A stretch of 64,000 nucleotides of DNA from positions 1 to 64,000 of the IMG/VR virus record IMGVR_UViG_3300017917_002116; one strand, 5' to 3'. Positions 51,506-59,826 of the stretch are shown here, piece by piece. Origin of the DNA: a virus. Made by a program: the position numbers and the translations under genes. Each line of letters begins with the position of its first letter. Position 1 is the first letter of the stretch. The notes beneath the pieces were generated by a model. It worked only from the letters and a program-made list of their open reading frames with translations, did not search any database and was not told the DNA's origin.

Positions 51506-54500
51506 ATGCCTTTAATTAAAGCCAGATCAAGTTCTATTCAAGACGACGTTGCACTGCGCGGCCAACCTACATCGCCAACAGCTATGCAAAACGTTAATAC
51601 AACTCAGATTGCCAGTACTGCGTATGTTCGTACTGCAATTGCAGATTTGATCGACTCTAGTCCAGCACTATTAGATACATTAAATGAATTAGCTGCTGCC
51701 CTAGGTAATGATGCAAATTTTGCCACCACCGTTGCTAATGATATCGCCACCAAGGTATCAAAAGCTGGTGACACAATGACAGGCCCACTAGTTTTAAGTG
51801 GTGCACCTATACAAAACTTACACGCTGCTACTAAAAAGTACGTTGATGATGCCATCAACGCACAGATGATTTATAGTACAGACGACGTTAACGAAGGTAG
51901 TTTAAATTTATACTACACAGACACTCGTGTGCGTGCAGCGGTAAGTTTATCTAGTGATAATACTAGCGTATTAGACTATGATTACACAACAGGCCAGTTC
52001 ACATATAGCCATCCAAACAGTGACGGTATTTTAGAAGGTTCAACAAACAAATATTATACAGACGCTCGTGTTAGAAACGCTGTTAGTTTAACAAGTGATG
52101 ATGGCCAAATTCTTTCTTATAGTAGTTCTACCGGTGTGTTTACATTTACAACACCCGATACAGACAAAATTGTTGAAGGTAGCACAAACTTATATTTTAC
52201 AACAGCCCGTGCCCGTAATAGCGTAAGCAATGGTTCAAACATTGATTATGATAGCTCAACTGGTATCATCAGTACACAGGCTGCTGTTTGGAGCGTTAAC
52301 GGTCAAAACCACACTGTTGTATTAGATACAGATGACATCAGCGAAGGCAGTGCTAATTTATATTTTACCAACGCACGCGGCCGCAGTTCCGTAAGTCTAA
52401 CAACTGACAACAGCAACATTCTAAGCTACAGCAGTGGTACTGGTGTATTCACATGGACAACACCTGATACAGATGCTATCAGTGAAGGTAGCACAAATCT
52501 ATATTTTACAAACGCTCGTGCTCGCTCAGCAATTAGTGTAAGTTCCAGCTGGAACAACATTAGCTATGATAATTCCTCTGGTGTCATCACAGTAAACGCA
52601 CCAAATACAGACGATGTTACTGAAGGTAGTACAAACAAGTATTACACAGATGCAAGAGCTCGTAATGCTGTAAGTCTATCATCTGATAATGCCAGCGTTT
52701 TAGACTATGACAATACAACTGGTGTATTCACATTTACACTGGGCAATCAGACAACTGATGACGTTGCTGAAGGTACTAATAACTTATATTTTACTACAGC
52801 CCGTGCACGTCAGAGCATTAGTACAAGTGGTTGGGGTAACCTAAGTTACAATAGTTCTACAGGTATTATTGATATCACAGCACCTAGCACAGATGATGTC
52901 AGTGAAGGTTCTAACCTATATTTCACAACTACAAGAGCACGTAACTCTGTAAGTGCTAATGATGCAGGTGGTGATGGTAGCTTCAGCTATGATAGCGCAA
53001 CTGGTACATTCACATATACTGGTCCTAGTGCATCAGAAGCTCGTGCACATTTTGGTGCCACACAATTAGGTGGTGATGGTAGCTTTAGTTATGACAGTAC
53101 AACTGGTGTATTCACTTATGATGGCCCAACTAATGCAGATTACCGTCAGGCTGTAAGTGCCAACGCTAACAGTGGCGACGGCAATTTACAATACGACAGT
53201 ACAACTGGTGTATTCACTTATGATGGTCCAACTAATGCAGACTATCGTGGTGCAATCAGTGCAACAAAAGTCAGCGGAGATGGCGACATTTCTTATAGCA
53301 CAGTTACTGGTGTAATCAGCTACACAGGACCAAGTGCTAGTGAAACTCGCGCTCACTTCAGTGCTACTACAAGTGGTACAGGTTTCGGTGGCCTAACATA
53401 TGATAGTGCAACCGGTGTTTTCACATATGCCAAAGTTACCGCCAGCGACGTTCGCGGTAACCTAAGTGCTACAACAGCAACTGGTGCTCAATATGACAGC
53501 TCAACTGGCGTATTCAGCTTATCAGGAATTCCTAACAGCAGCCTAACAAACAGCGACATCACTGTTAACGGTTATACTACTGCTTTAGGCTCTAGCGTAA
53601 CACTAGATACCGATGATGTATCAGAAGGTTCAAATAACCTATACTACACACAGGCTCGTTTTGACAGCGCATTAGCTGCCAAGACAACTGATGATGTATC
53701 AGAAGGTTCAAATAACCTATACTACACACAGGCTCGTTTTGACAGTGCATTTGCTGCCAAAGACACAGGTGATCTAGCTGAAGATCCAAACGCAACAGTA
53801 ACAAGCGGTACAATGTACTTTACACAAAGTCGCGCTCGTAACACACTAAGTGGTGGTACTGGTGTAACATATACAGCCGCAACTGGTGTTATTGAGATTG
53901 GTCAGGCAGTTGGTACAACTGACAACGTTACATTCAACGATGTAACAGTTGCAGGTGACTTAACAGTTCAAGGTACAATGACTGCTATCCAGTCAACTAC
54001 TGTTGAAATTAACGATTTGAACCTAACATTGGCTAAAGGTAGTGCTAATGCCGCTCAAGCTAACGGTGCAGGTTTAACAGTTGACGGTGCCGGTGCTACC
54101 ATCACTTATGCAAGTGGTACAGATAGCTGGGACTTCAATAAAGATGTAAATGTTAATGGTGACTTTGCAACAACAGGTAGCTTGACAGCCGCTAGCTTTA
54201 CTGGTCCTCTAACCGGTGATGTAACTGGTAACGTAACTGGTAACGTAACTGGTAACGTAACAGGCAACATAACAAGTTCAGGTACTAGCACATTTGCTAC
54301 GGTTGACATCAATGGTGGTAACATCGATGGTACAACAATTGGTGGTGCAACTCCTGCCGCTATAACAGGTACAACTGTAACAGCTACAACAGGCTTTACA
54401 GGCGACCTAACTGGTAATGTAACTGGTAATGTAACTGGTGACCTAACTGGTAATGTAACTGGTAATGTAACTGGTGACCTAACTGGTAATGTAACTGGTC

Positions 54501-56347
54501 AAGTTAGCGATCTAAGCAATCACGATACAGATGATGTTGCTGAAGGCGTTACAAACCTATACTTTACAGATGCCCGTGCAAGAGCAGCAGTAAGTGCCAA
54601 CGATGCAGGCGGTGATGGTAGCTTCAGTTATAATAGCACAACTGGTGTATTCACATATACTGGACCAAGCGCAAGCGAAACTCGCGCACATCTAAGTGCC
54701 ACAACAAGTGGTACTGGTCATGGTAACCTAACATACGATAACACAACTGGTGTATTCACATATGCTAAAGTTACAGCGTCTGACGTACGCGGTGACTTGG
54801 GTGCTAATAAATCAGGCGGTGACGGTAACTTCAGTTATGACAGTGCAACTGGTGTGTTCACATACACTGGTCCTGACTTCAATGACTATCGTCAGGCTGT
54901 AAGTGCTAATGATGCAGGTGGTGATGGTAGCTTCAGCTATGACAGTTCAACCGGTACATTCACATATACCGGACCAAGCGCAAGCGAAACTCGCGCTCAC
55001 TTCAGTGCAACAAGCAACACAGGTATCACATACGACAGCTCAACTGGCGTATTTGCTCTATCTAATATTCCTAATAGCAGTCTAAGCAATGATAGTATCA
55101 CCATTAACGGTGCAACTATTGCTCTTGGTGGTAGTGATACCCTAGATACCGATGACATCGGTGAAGGTACAACAAACCTATACTTCTTGAACAGTCGTGC
55201 TAGAAATGCAGTTAGTTTGACAACAAACAACTCTACAGTTCTAGACTATGACAATACAACTGGTGTGTTTACATTTGATCTAGGTAATTCCACTACAGAT
55301 GATATCGCTGAAGGTGCTACAAACCTATATTTTACAGATGCTCGTGCACGTAACAGTATCAGCGTAAGCGGTTGGGGCAATTTAAGCTACAACAGCACAT
55401 CTGGTGTTATTACTATTAGTGCACCAAGTACAGATGATGTGTCTGAAGGCACAAACTTATACTTTACACAGGCCCGCGCTCGTCAGAGTGTAAGTTTAAC
55501 CAGTGATAACCAAGGCGTATTGTCTTATGACAATTCTACTGGTACATTCACGTTCAGTCTATCAAGTAGTACAACTGATGATGTCGCTGAAGGTAGCACA
55601 AACTTATACTTCACTACCGCTCGCGCACGTAATAGTATAAGCAACGGCTCAAATATCAACTACGATAGTTCAACTGGTATTATTAGCACACAGGCAGCAG
55701 TCTGGAGTGTTAACGGTCAAAACCACACAGTTGTACTAGATACAGATGACATCAGCGAAGGCAGTACAAATCTATACTTCACTGATGCCCGTGCTCGTAG
55801 TGCTATCACTCTAAATACAGATAATAGCAATATTCTGGATTACGATACAGGTACTGGTGTATTTGATTTTGTAACGCCAACAACTGACGCAATCAGTGAA
55901 GGTTCAACTAACCTATACTACACAAATGCTCGTGCAGATGCCCGTATAGCAGCGGCAAGTATCCGTGATTTAAGTGATGTCAATAAGACAGAATCTTTAC
56001 AAGACGGTTATACACTAGTTTGGTCTAGTGCTTTAGGCGAATTCGTTCCACAGAACGTTGCTGTAACAGCTACTACATTGAACTTTACTGGTGACGGTAC
56101 AACAGATACTTTCAGTACTGGCGTTGAAGTTACTAGTATTGATAACACTCAAGTGTATATCAACGGTTTAATTCAGGCACCTACATACTCTTACACACTT
56201 AGCACAACTAATAATGTAACAAGTATCGTGTTTGACGTCGCTCCAGAAACCAACGACTACATTTTCGTTCGTGTAACTGCTACAAGTAGTTTAACTGCTG
56301 GTGGTATTCTAAACGAAAACAGTACTGTTGACGGTGGTACATTCTAA
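51506..56347 (+). CDS. Long tail fibre with tandem repeats (1613 aa)
   Basis: ATG with AGGA. After the N-terminal attachment segment (1-65) and a KAGDTMTGPLVLSG motif (~93), the body consists of about 20 imperfect ~45-residue units of the form DDVSEGSTNLYFTxARARxAVS...YDSSTGVFT, consistent with a trimeric beta shaft. Residues ~905-995 hold TGNVTGN repeats. The last ~90 residues (FTGDGTTDTFSTGVEVTSID, FDVAPETNDYIFVRV) form the domain shared with the 50071 gene. A terminator follows. No S74 chaperone domain is visible. Confidence 0.85.
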   Translation: MPLIKARSSSIQDDVALRGQPTSPTAMQNVNTTQIASTAYVRTAIADLIDSSPALLDTLNELAAALGNDANFATTVANDIATKVSKAGDTMTGPLVLSGAPIQNLHAATKKYVDDAINAQMIYSTDDVNEGSLNLYYTDTRVRAAVSLSSDNTSVLDYDYTTGQFTYSHPNSDGILEGSTNKYYTDARVRNAVSLTSDDGQILSYSSSTGVFTFTTPDTDKIVEGSTNLYFTTARARNSVSNGSNIDYDSSTGIISTQAAVWSVNGQNHTVVLDTDDISEGSANLYFTNARGRSSVSLTTDNSNILSYSSGTGVFTWTTPDTDAISEGSTNLYFTNARARSAISVSSSWNNISYDNSSGVITVNAPNTDDVTEGSTNKYYTDARARNAVSLSSDNASVLDYDNTTGVFTFTLGNQTTDDVAEGTNNLYFTTARARQSISTSGWGNLSYNSSTGIIDITAPSTDDVSEGSNLYFTTTRARNSVSANDAGGDGSFSYDSATGTFTYTGPSASEARAHFGATQLGGDGSFSYDSTTGVFTYDGPTNADYRQAVSANANSGDGNLQYDSTTGVFTYDGPTNADYRGAISATKVSGDGDISYSTVTGVISYTGPSASETRAHFSATTSGTGFGGLTYDSATGVFTYAKVTASDVRGNLSATTATGAQYDSSTGVFSLSGIPNSSLTNSDITVNGYTTALGSSVTLDTDDVSEGSNNLYYTQARFDSALAAKTTDDVSEGSNNLYYTQARFDSAFAAKDTGDLAEDPNATVTSGTMYFTQSRARNTLSGGTGVTYTAATGVIEIGQAVGTTDNVTFNDVTVAGDLTVQGTMTAIQSTTVEINDLNLTLAKGSANAAQANGAGLTVDGAGATITYASGTDSWDFNKDVNVNGDFATTGSLTAASFTGPLTGDVTGNVTGNVTGNVTGNITSSGTSTFATVDINGGNIDGTTIGGATPAAITGTTVTATTGFTGDLTGNVTGNVTGDLTGNVTGNVTGDLTGNVTGQVSDLSNHDTDDVAEGVTNLYFTDARARAAVSANDAGGDGSFSYNSTTGVFTYTGPSASETRAHLSATTSGTGHGNLTYDNTTGVFTYAKVTASDVRGDLGANKSGGDGNFSYDSATGVFTYTGPDFNDYRQAVSANDAGGDGSFSYDSSTGTFTYTGPSASETRAHFSATSNTGITYDSSTGVFALSNIPNSSLSNDSITINGATIALGGSDTLDTDDIGEGTTNLYFLNSRARNAVSLTTNNSTVLDYDNTTGVFTFDLGNSTTDDIAEGATNLYFTDARARNSISVSGWGNLSYNSTSGVITISAPSTDDVSEGTNLYFTQARARQSVSLTSDNQGVLSYDNSTGTFTFSLSSSTTDDVAEGSTNLYFTTARARNSISNGSNINYDSSTGIISTQAAVWSVNGQNHTVVLDTDDISEGSTNLYFTDARARSAITLNTDNSNILDYDTGTGVFDFVTPTTDAISEGSTNLYYTNARADARIAAASIRDLSDVNKTESLQDGYTLVWSSALGEFVPQNVAVTATTLNFTGDGTTDTFSTGVEVTSIDNTQVYINGLIQAPTYSYTLSTTNNVTSIVFDVAPETNDYIFVRVTATSSLTAGGILNENSTVDGGTF
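53612..53767 (+). repeat. 78-bp tandem duplication in the long fibre gene
   Basis: Two near-identical 78-bp copies (53612-53689 and 53690-53767), each coding for DDVSEGSNNLYYTQARFDSA plus six residues. The length is a multiple of three. Confidence 0.9.
54404..54499 (+). repeat. 36-bp tandem repeat (TGNVTGNVTGDL)
   Basis: Units starting GACCTAACTGGTAATGTAAC at 54404, 54440 and 54476 (the last incomplete); related TGGTAACGTAAC repeats lie at 54227-54265. Confidence 0.9.
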
Positions 56348-56373
56348 TTAAGAAATTGGTTAGAAAATACTAG

Positions 56374-56407
56374 GAAAAGGTGCAGAAATGCACCTTTTCT
56401 TATTTTT
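56374..56407 (+). terminator. Intrinsic terminator after the long fibre
   Basis: Eleven-bp stem GAAAAGGTGCA with TGCACCTTTTC, loop GAAA (GNRA), followed by TTATTTTT. Confidence 0.92.
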
Positions 56408-56414
56408 GATTTCG

Positions 56415-56422
56415 TATAAATA
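56415..56422 (+). promoter_or_regulatory. Late promoter TATAAATA for the second fibre operon
   Basis: Exact consensus between the terminator and the ATG at 56443; leader about 14 nt without a clear ribosome site. Confidence 0.82.
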
Positions 56423-56442
56423 TACGATAATGGATCTAAAAT

Positions 56443-58254
56443 ATGCCACTTTTTAGAGGTAAAAATTTCGTCAGTGCGGTATCTGATTATAAAGACAGCG
56501 TCAGAGTAGCAACGAGGTCAAATGTAAATTTGGCCGCGACCGTTACCACAGTTGATGGTGTGAATCTTGCCGATAAAGACAGGGTATTATTGGTTGGTCA
56601 AACAAATCTAACACAAAATGGCATCTACGCATGGTCAATATCAGACAGCAGATTAGCAAGAGCCACTGATTCCGACAGTATTTTTGAATTAAGTCCCGGT
56701 AACAAGGTCTATGTAGAAGAAGGCAATAGCCACGCCAAAACCACCTGGACATTGATCACTCAGGGTGTAATCACACCTGGCATCAGTAATTTGGTTTTCG
56801 CCAAGGAAACCAGAATTAGTACTTCAGAAATTAGTGGTACCTATGGTAGTGCAACAAAAACACTTCAAATTACAGTTGATGAAACCGGCCAAATCAATGC
56901 AGTAACGGAATACACAATCGATGGATTGCCCAGTCAAACTGGCAATACTGGAAAGTATTTAAAAACAAACGGATCAACGGCTAGCTGGGATACAATATCA
57001 ACTACATTGGCAGGATTATCAGATGTAGATGTAACTGGCGTCGCCGACAATTATATTTTAATTTATAACGATGCTACAGATACTTGGGTAGCAGGCCAAG
57101 GTGTGGCAGATGGTACGGTTGTTGATGGCGGTAATTTGGATGGTCCTAGTGGCAATTCCGGTGTTACTGCGGTAACTGAAACGCATAGTATCGATGACCT
57201 AAGTGATGTTGACACTACCACAACAGCACCAACCAATGGTCAGGCCCTTGTTTGGAATAGCACAAGTAGTAAATGGTTACCAGGTACCATATCTGCAGGC
57301 GGCGGAGGTGGAATTAGCCTGACTGATTTAAGTGTCACTGTAAATTCTGCAGGGTCTTCCACACTAAGTTATAATAATTCAACTGGCGTGTTCACGTTTA
57401 CTCCGCCGGATTTGTCTTGGTCAAATATTACAAGCAAACCTACATTTGCCACAGTGGCAACTAGTGGCAGTTATACTGATTTAACTAACAAGCCAACTAT
57501 ACCAACAGTTCCAACCACAGTAAGTTCATTTACAAATGATGCTGGATATTTGACCAGTGTTGGTTCAATTAGCTATAACGACCTAACAAATAAGCCAACA
57601 TTGTTCTCGGGTGCGTATGCAGATTTAACCGGCAAGCCAACATTGTTCAGTGGTAGTTATACTGATCTAACAAGTAAACCAACTATACCAACAAAAGTAA
57701 GCGATTTAACAAATGATAGTGGTTTTATTACCGGAGTAAGTTGGACGCAAGTAACCAGTAAACCCACATTTGCCACAGTGGCAACTAGTGGCAGTTATAA
57801 TGACTTAACAAGTAAACCAACAATACCAACAAATGTCAGTGATTTAACAAATGATTCAGGATTTGTTACTACGTCAGGAGCAAGAAGTGCAATTAGTGTT
57901 AGTGGTAGTCTAAGTTATAATAATTCTACCGGTGTTATTAGTTATACTCAACCAAATCCTTACTTGACTTGGGAAATAGTTACATCGAATACTACCTGTG
58001 TAGCAGGTAAAGGGTATTTTGTTGATACCTCATCCAGTGCAGTAACAATGACATTACCTGTGTCAGCGACATTGGGTGACACTATAAGATTTAATGATTT
58101 AGCAGGAACATTTGCTACAAACAATTTAACTGTATCTAGAAATGGACATAAAATACAAGGACAAACAGACAATTTAGTAGTAACAACAAATCAATCGAGT
58201 TTTGGTTTGGTATACAGTAATGCCACATACGGCTGGAAGATAATGGAGTTATAA
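56443..58254 (+). CDS. Tail fibre protein with SKPT/LTNDSGF repeats (603 aa)
   Basis: N-terminal domain (1-130: VRVATRSNVNLAATVTTVDG, DRVLLVGQTNLTQNGIYAWS) is the common phage fibre attachment module that often precedes the shaft. Residues ~330-490 hold repeats of YTDLTNKPTIPT and VSDLTNDSGFIT, a coiled or beta-prism shaft motif seen in many fibres. The C-terminal ~90 residues (NTTCVAGKGYFVDTSSSAVT, TIRFNDLAGTFATN) form a small beta tip similar to that of tail-fibre knobs. Overlaps the next gene by TAATG. Confidence 0.82.
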   Translation: MPLFRGKNFVSAVSDYKDSVRVATRSNVNLAATVTTVDGVNLADKDRVLLVGQTNLTQNGIYAWSISDSRLARATDSDSIFELSPGNKVYVEEGNSHAKTTWTLITQGVITPGISNLVFAKETRISTSEISGTYGSATKTLQITVDETGQINAVTEYTIDGLPSQTGNTGKYLKTNGSTASWDTISTTLAGLSDVDVTGVADNYILIYNDATDTWVAGQGVADGTVVDGGNLDGPSGNSGVTAVTETHSIDDLSDVDTTTTAPTNGQALVWNSTSSKWLPGTISAGGGGGISLTDLSVTVNSAGSSTLSYNNSTGVFTFTPPDLSWSNITSKPTFATVATSGSYTDLTNKPTIPTVPTTVSSFTNDAGYLTSVGSISYNDLTNKPTLFSGAYADLTGKPTLFSGSYTDLTSKPTIPTKVSDLTNDSGFITGVSWTQVTSKPTFATVATSGSYNDLTSKPTIPTNVSDLTNDSGFVTTSGARSAISVSGSLSYNNSTGVISYTQPNPYLTWEIVTSNTTCVAGKGYFVDTSSSAVTMTLPVSATLGDTIRFNDLAGTFATNNLTVSRNGHKIQGQTDNLVVTTNQSSFGLVYSNATYGWKIMEL

Positions 58255-59399
58255 TGCCATTAGATTTAGGAAATATAAAAAGCGCCAATACAATACCCGC
58301 AGACAGTTCAGTATCATCTAATAAACTAGCCTCTGGTGCAGTAACCTTGGATAAATTAGGAACCGACGCGGTAATTCCAAGAATTTCTACAATAGAAGTA
58401 ACAGATAGTAGTTGGACAGTTTTAGATGATACCGCAGTAGACACCTCCGGTGGATATATCAAAATTACGGGTTCGGGATTTTTAACTGGTTGCAATGTTG
58501 TTATTGGCACTACAACAGCAACTTCGGTTACTGTGGTTAACAGCACTACTTTGAGAGTTCAAGTGCCTGCGCTGTCAGCAGCCACTTATAATGTTTATGC
58601 TGTTAACACCGACGGAGGTACAGGAACAAAAATTAACGGATTAACTTATAGTGCATTACCTTCTTGGGTAACATCTAGCAGTCTTTCAGCAACATCCGGA
58701 GTTGCATTTAGTACACAATTAAGTGCTACAGAAGCAACTAGTTATGCGTTAGTTAGTGGTTCTTCCTTACCCACCGGGGCAACATTAACATCGGGTGGAT
58801 TACTAAGTGGTACTATTACGGTGGCTAATCCAACCACATATAATTTTACTATCAATGCTGTTGATGCTCAAAATCAAGATAGTCAGCGAGCATTTTCCTT
58901 AGCAGTTAGTACATTGGCTGGAATACGTTGTAGATATATGCGTATTGTTCAGACTAGCACTGCTTATGGAAACCATACGGTATGGCAACTTATAGTTAAA
59001 GGTAATACAGATGCTAATGGTACACAACGTTTCTTATTTAATGATAGTGCAATCCGTTCAGCAATTACTGCACCTGCTGCTAGTTGGGGCAACGGCTTTG
59101 CACAAATAGACGGAAGCACAGGCGCTTTCCAAACTTATTTCAGAAATACTGCTGGCCTTGCTTCTGGGGGATACTATTACTATATTTCAGATGCCAACGC
59201 TAATATAAGTTATACATTTGATTTTACTACAGCCTTTCCTACTATTTGTGAAGTGTGGATTTCTGGGGTCGCGACCAACGGATATACTTATTATAATAAC
59301 GGATACGTTCAATTTAGTTTAAATGGTACTACTTGGTCTAATAATTACGCTCTTACCGGTGCTAATGCGTATAACGATATTCCGCCAGTGGTGCTTTGA
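58254..59399 (+). CDS. Fibre-tip protein with IPT/TIG and Ig domains (381 aa)
   Basis: The opening ~50 residues (DLGNIKSANTIPADSSVSSN) look like an attachment segment. Residues ~65-130 are an IPT/TIG-type domain (GGYIKITGSGFLTGCNVVIG, VPALSAATYNVYAVNTDGG). Residues ~133-220 are a He_PIG-type Ig domain (SLPTGATLTSGGLLSGTITV). The last 160 residues (RYMRIVQTSTAYGNHTVWQL, ISDANANISYTFDF) resemble galactose-binding-like folds. It probably forms the distal receptor- or glycan-binding part. Translationally coupled to the previous fibre gene. Confidence 0.75.
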   Translation: MPLDLGNIKSANTIPADSSVSSNKLASGAVTLDKLGTDAVIPRISTIEVTDSSWTVLDDTAVDTSGGYIKITGSGFLTGCNVVIGTTTATSVTVVNSTTLRVQVPALSAATYNVYAVNTDGGTGTKINGLTYSALPSWVTSSSLSATSGVAFSTQLSATEATSYALVSGSSLPTGATLTSGGLLSGTITVANPTTYNFTINAVDAQNQDSQRAFSLAVSTLAGIRCRYMRIVQTSTAYGNHTVWQLIVKGNTDANGTQRFLFNDSAIRSAITAPAASWGNGFAQIDGSTGAFQTYFRNTAGLASGGYYYYISDANANISYTFDFTTAFPTICEVWISGVATNGYTYYNNGYVQFSLNGTTWSNNYALTGANAYNDIPPVVL

Positions 59400-59413
59400 T
59401 CATATAACCAATA

Positions 59414-59421
59414 GGTAAATA
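59414..59421 (+). promoter_or_regulatory. Late promoter-like GGTAAATA
   Basis: Same variant as at 4599 and 5271 (minus), 50 nt before the broken fibre gene at 59471. Confidence 0.4.
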
Positions 59422-59470
59422 TTCAATTATGATAAAAAGATTAAATTGTAAATAAGGAATAGAAAAAATA

Positions 59471-59717
59471 ATGTCGTTCCCATCAAGTCCTAGTAACGGT
59501 GATCAAGCAACAGTCGGTGGTATACTCTATCAGTATAGCAGCACTACAATATAGTATCAACACTAATTTACTTGGTACATTGACAACAAGTGCCCTGATA
59601 ACTACATTTGTGCTGACAGTGGATAAAAGACTAACTATTTCAACATCTGACGCACTAATTGACCCGGCAGTTGTTAACCCCGAGCAGGCCTACCTGACAG
59701 ACTCAACTTCTGGTTAA
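59471..59717 (+). pseudogene. Broken small fibre gene (frameshift)
   Basis: The reading frame opens at ATG 59471 (MSFPSSPSNGDQATVGGILY), a typical start of marine-phage fibre and neck proteins. It stops at TAG 59552-59554 after 27 residues. The frame 59499-59717 (phase +1) continues with SINTNLLGTLTTSALITTF to DSTSG, a plausible C-terminal tail. The two halves look like one gene interrupted by an indel near 59545. It could also be a truncated remnant or a read error. Flanked by late octamers at 59414 and 59761. Confidence 0.5.
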
Positions 59718-59760
59718 AACACAGAACCTGGGTTATTTTAAAACAATAAAACCAAAGTTT

Positions 59761-59768
59761 GATAAATA
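59761..59768 (+). promoter_or_regulatory. Late promoter GATAAATA for the last fibre gene
   Basis: Seven of eight bases match TATAAATA; 58 nt before the ATG at 59827, with AGGAG in the leader. Confidence 0.6.
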
Positions 59769-59826
59769 CTCTACAGAATAGTAGGAAACGATTGACCTAT
59801 GACTTCAATAGGAGTATATACTCAAA

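Noticed and set aside
54404-54499. Regular 36-bp repeats resembling a CRISPR array
   Set aside because: There are no spacers; the repeats are in-frame within a long fibre gene and code for TGNVTGN units.
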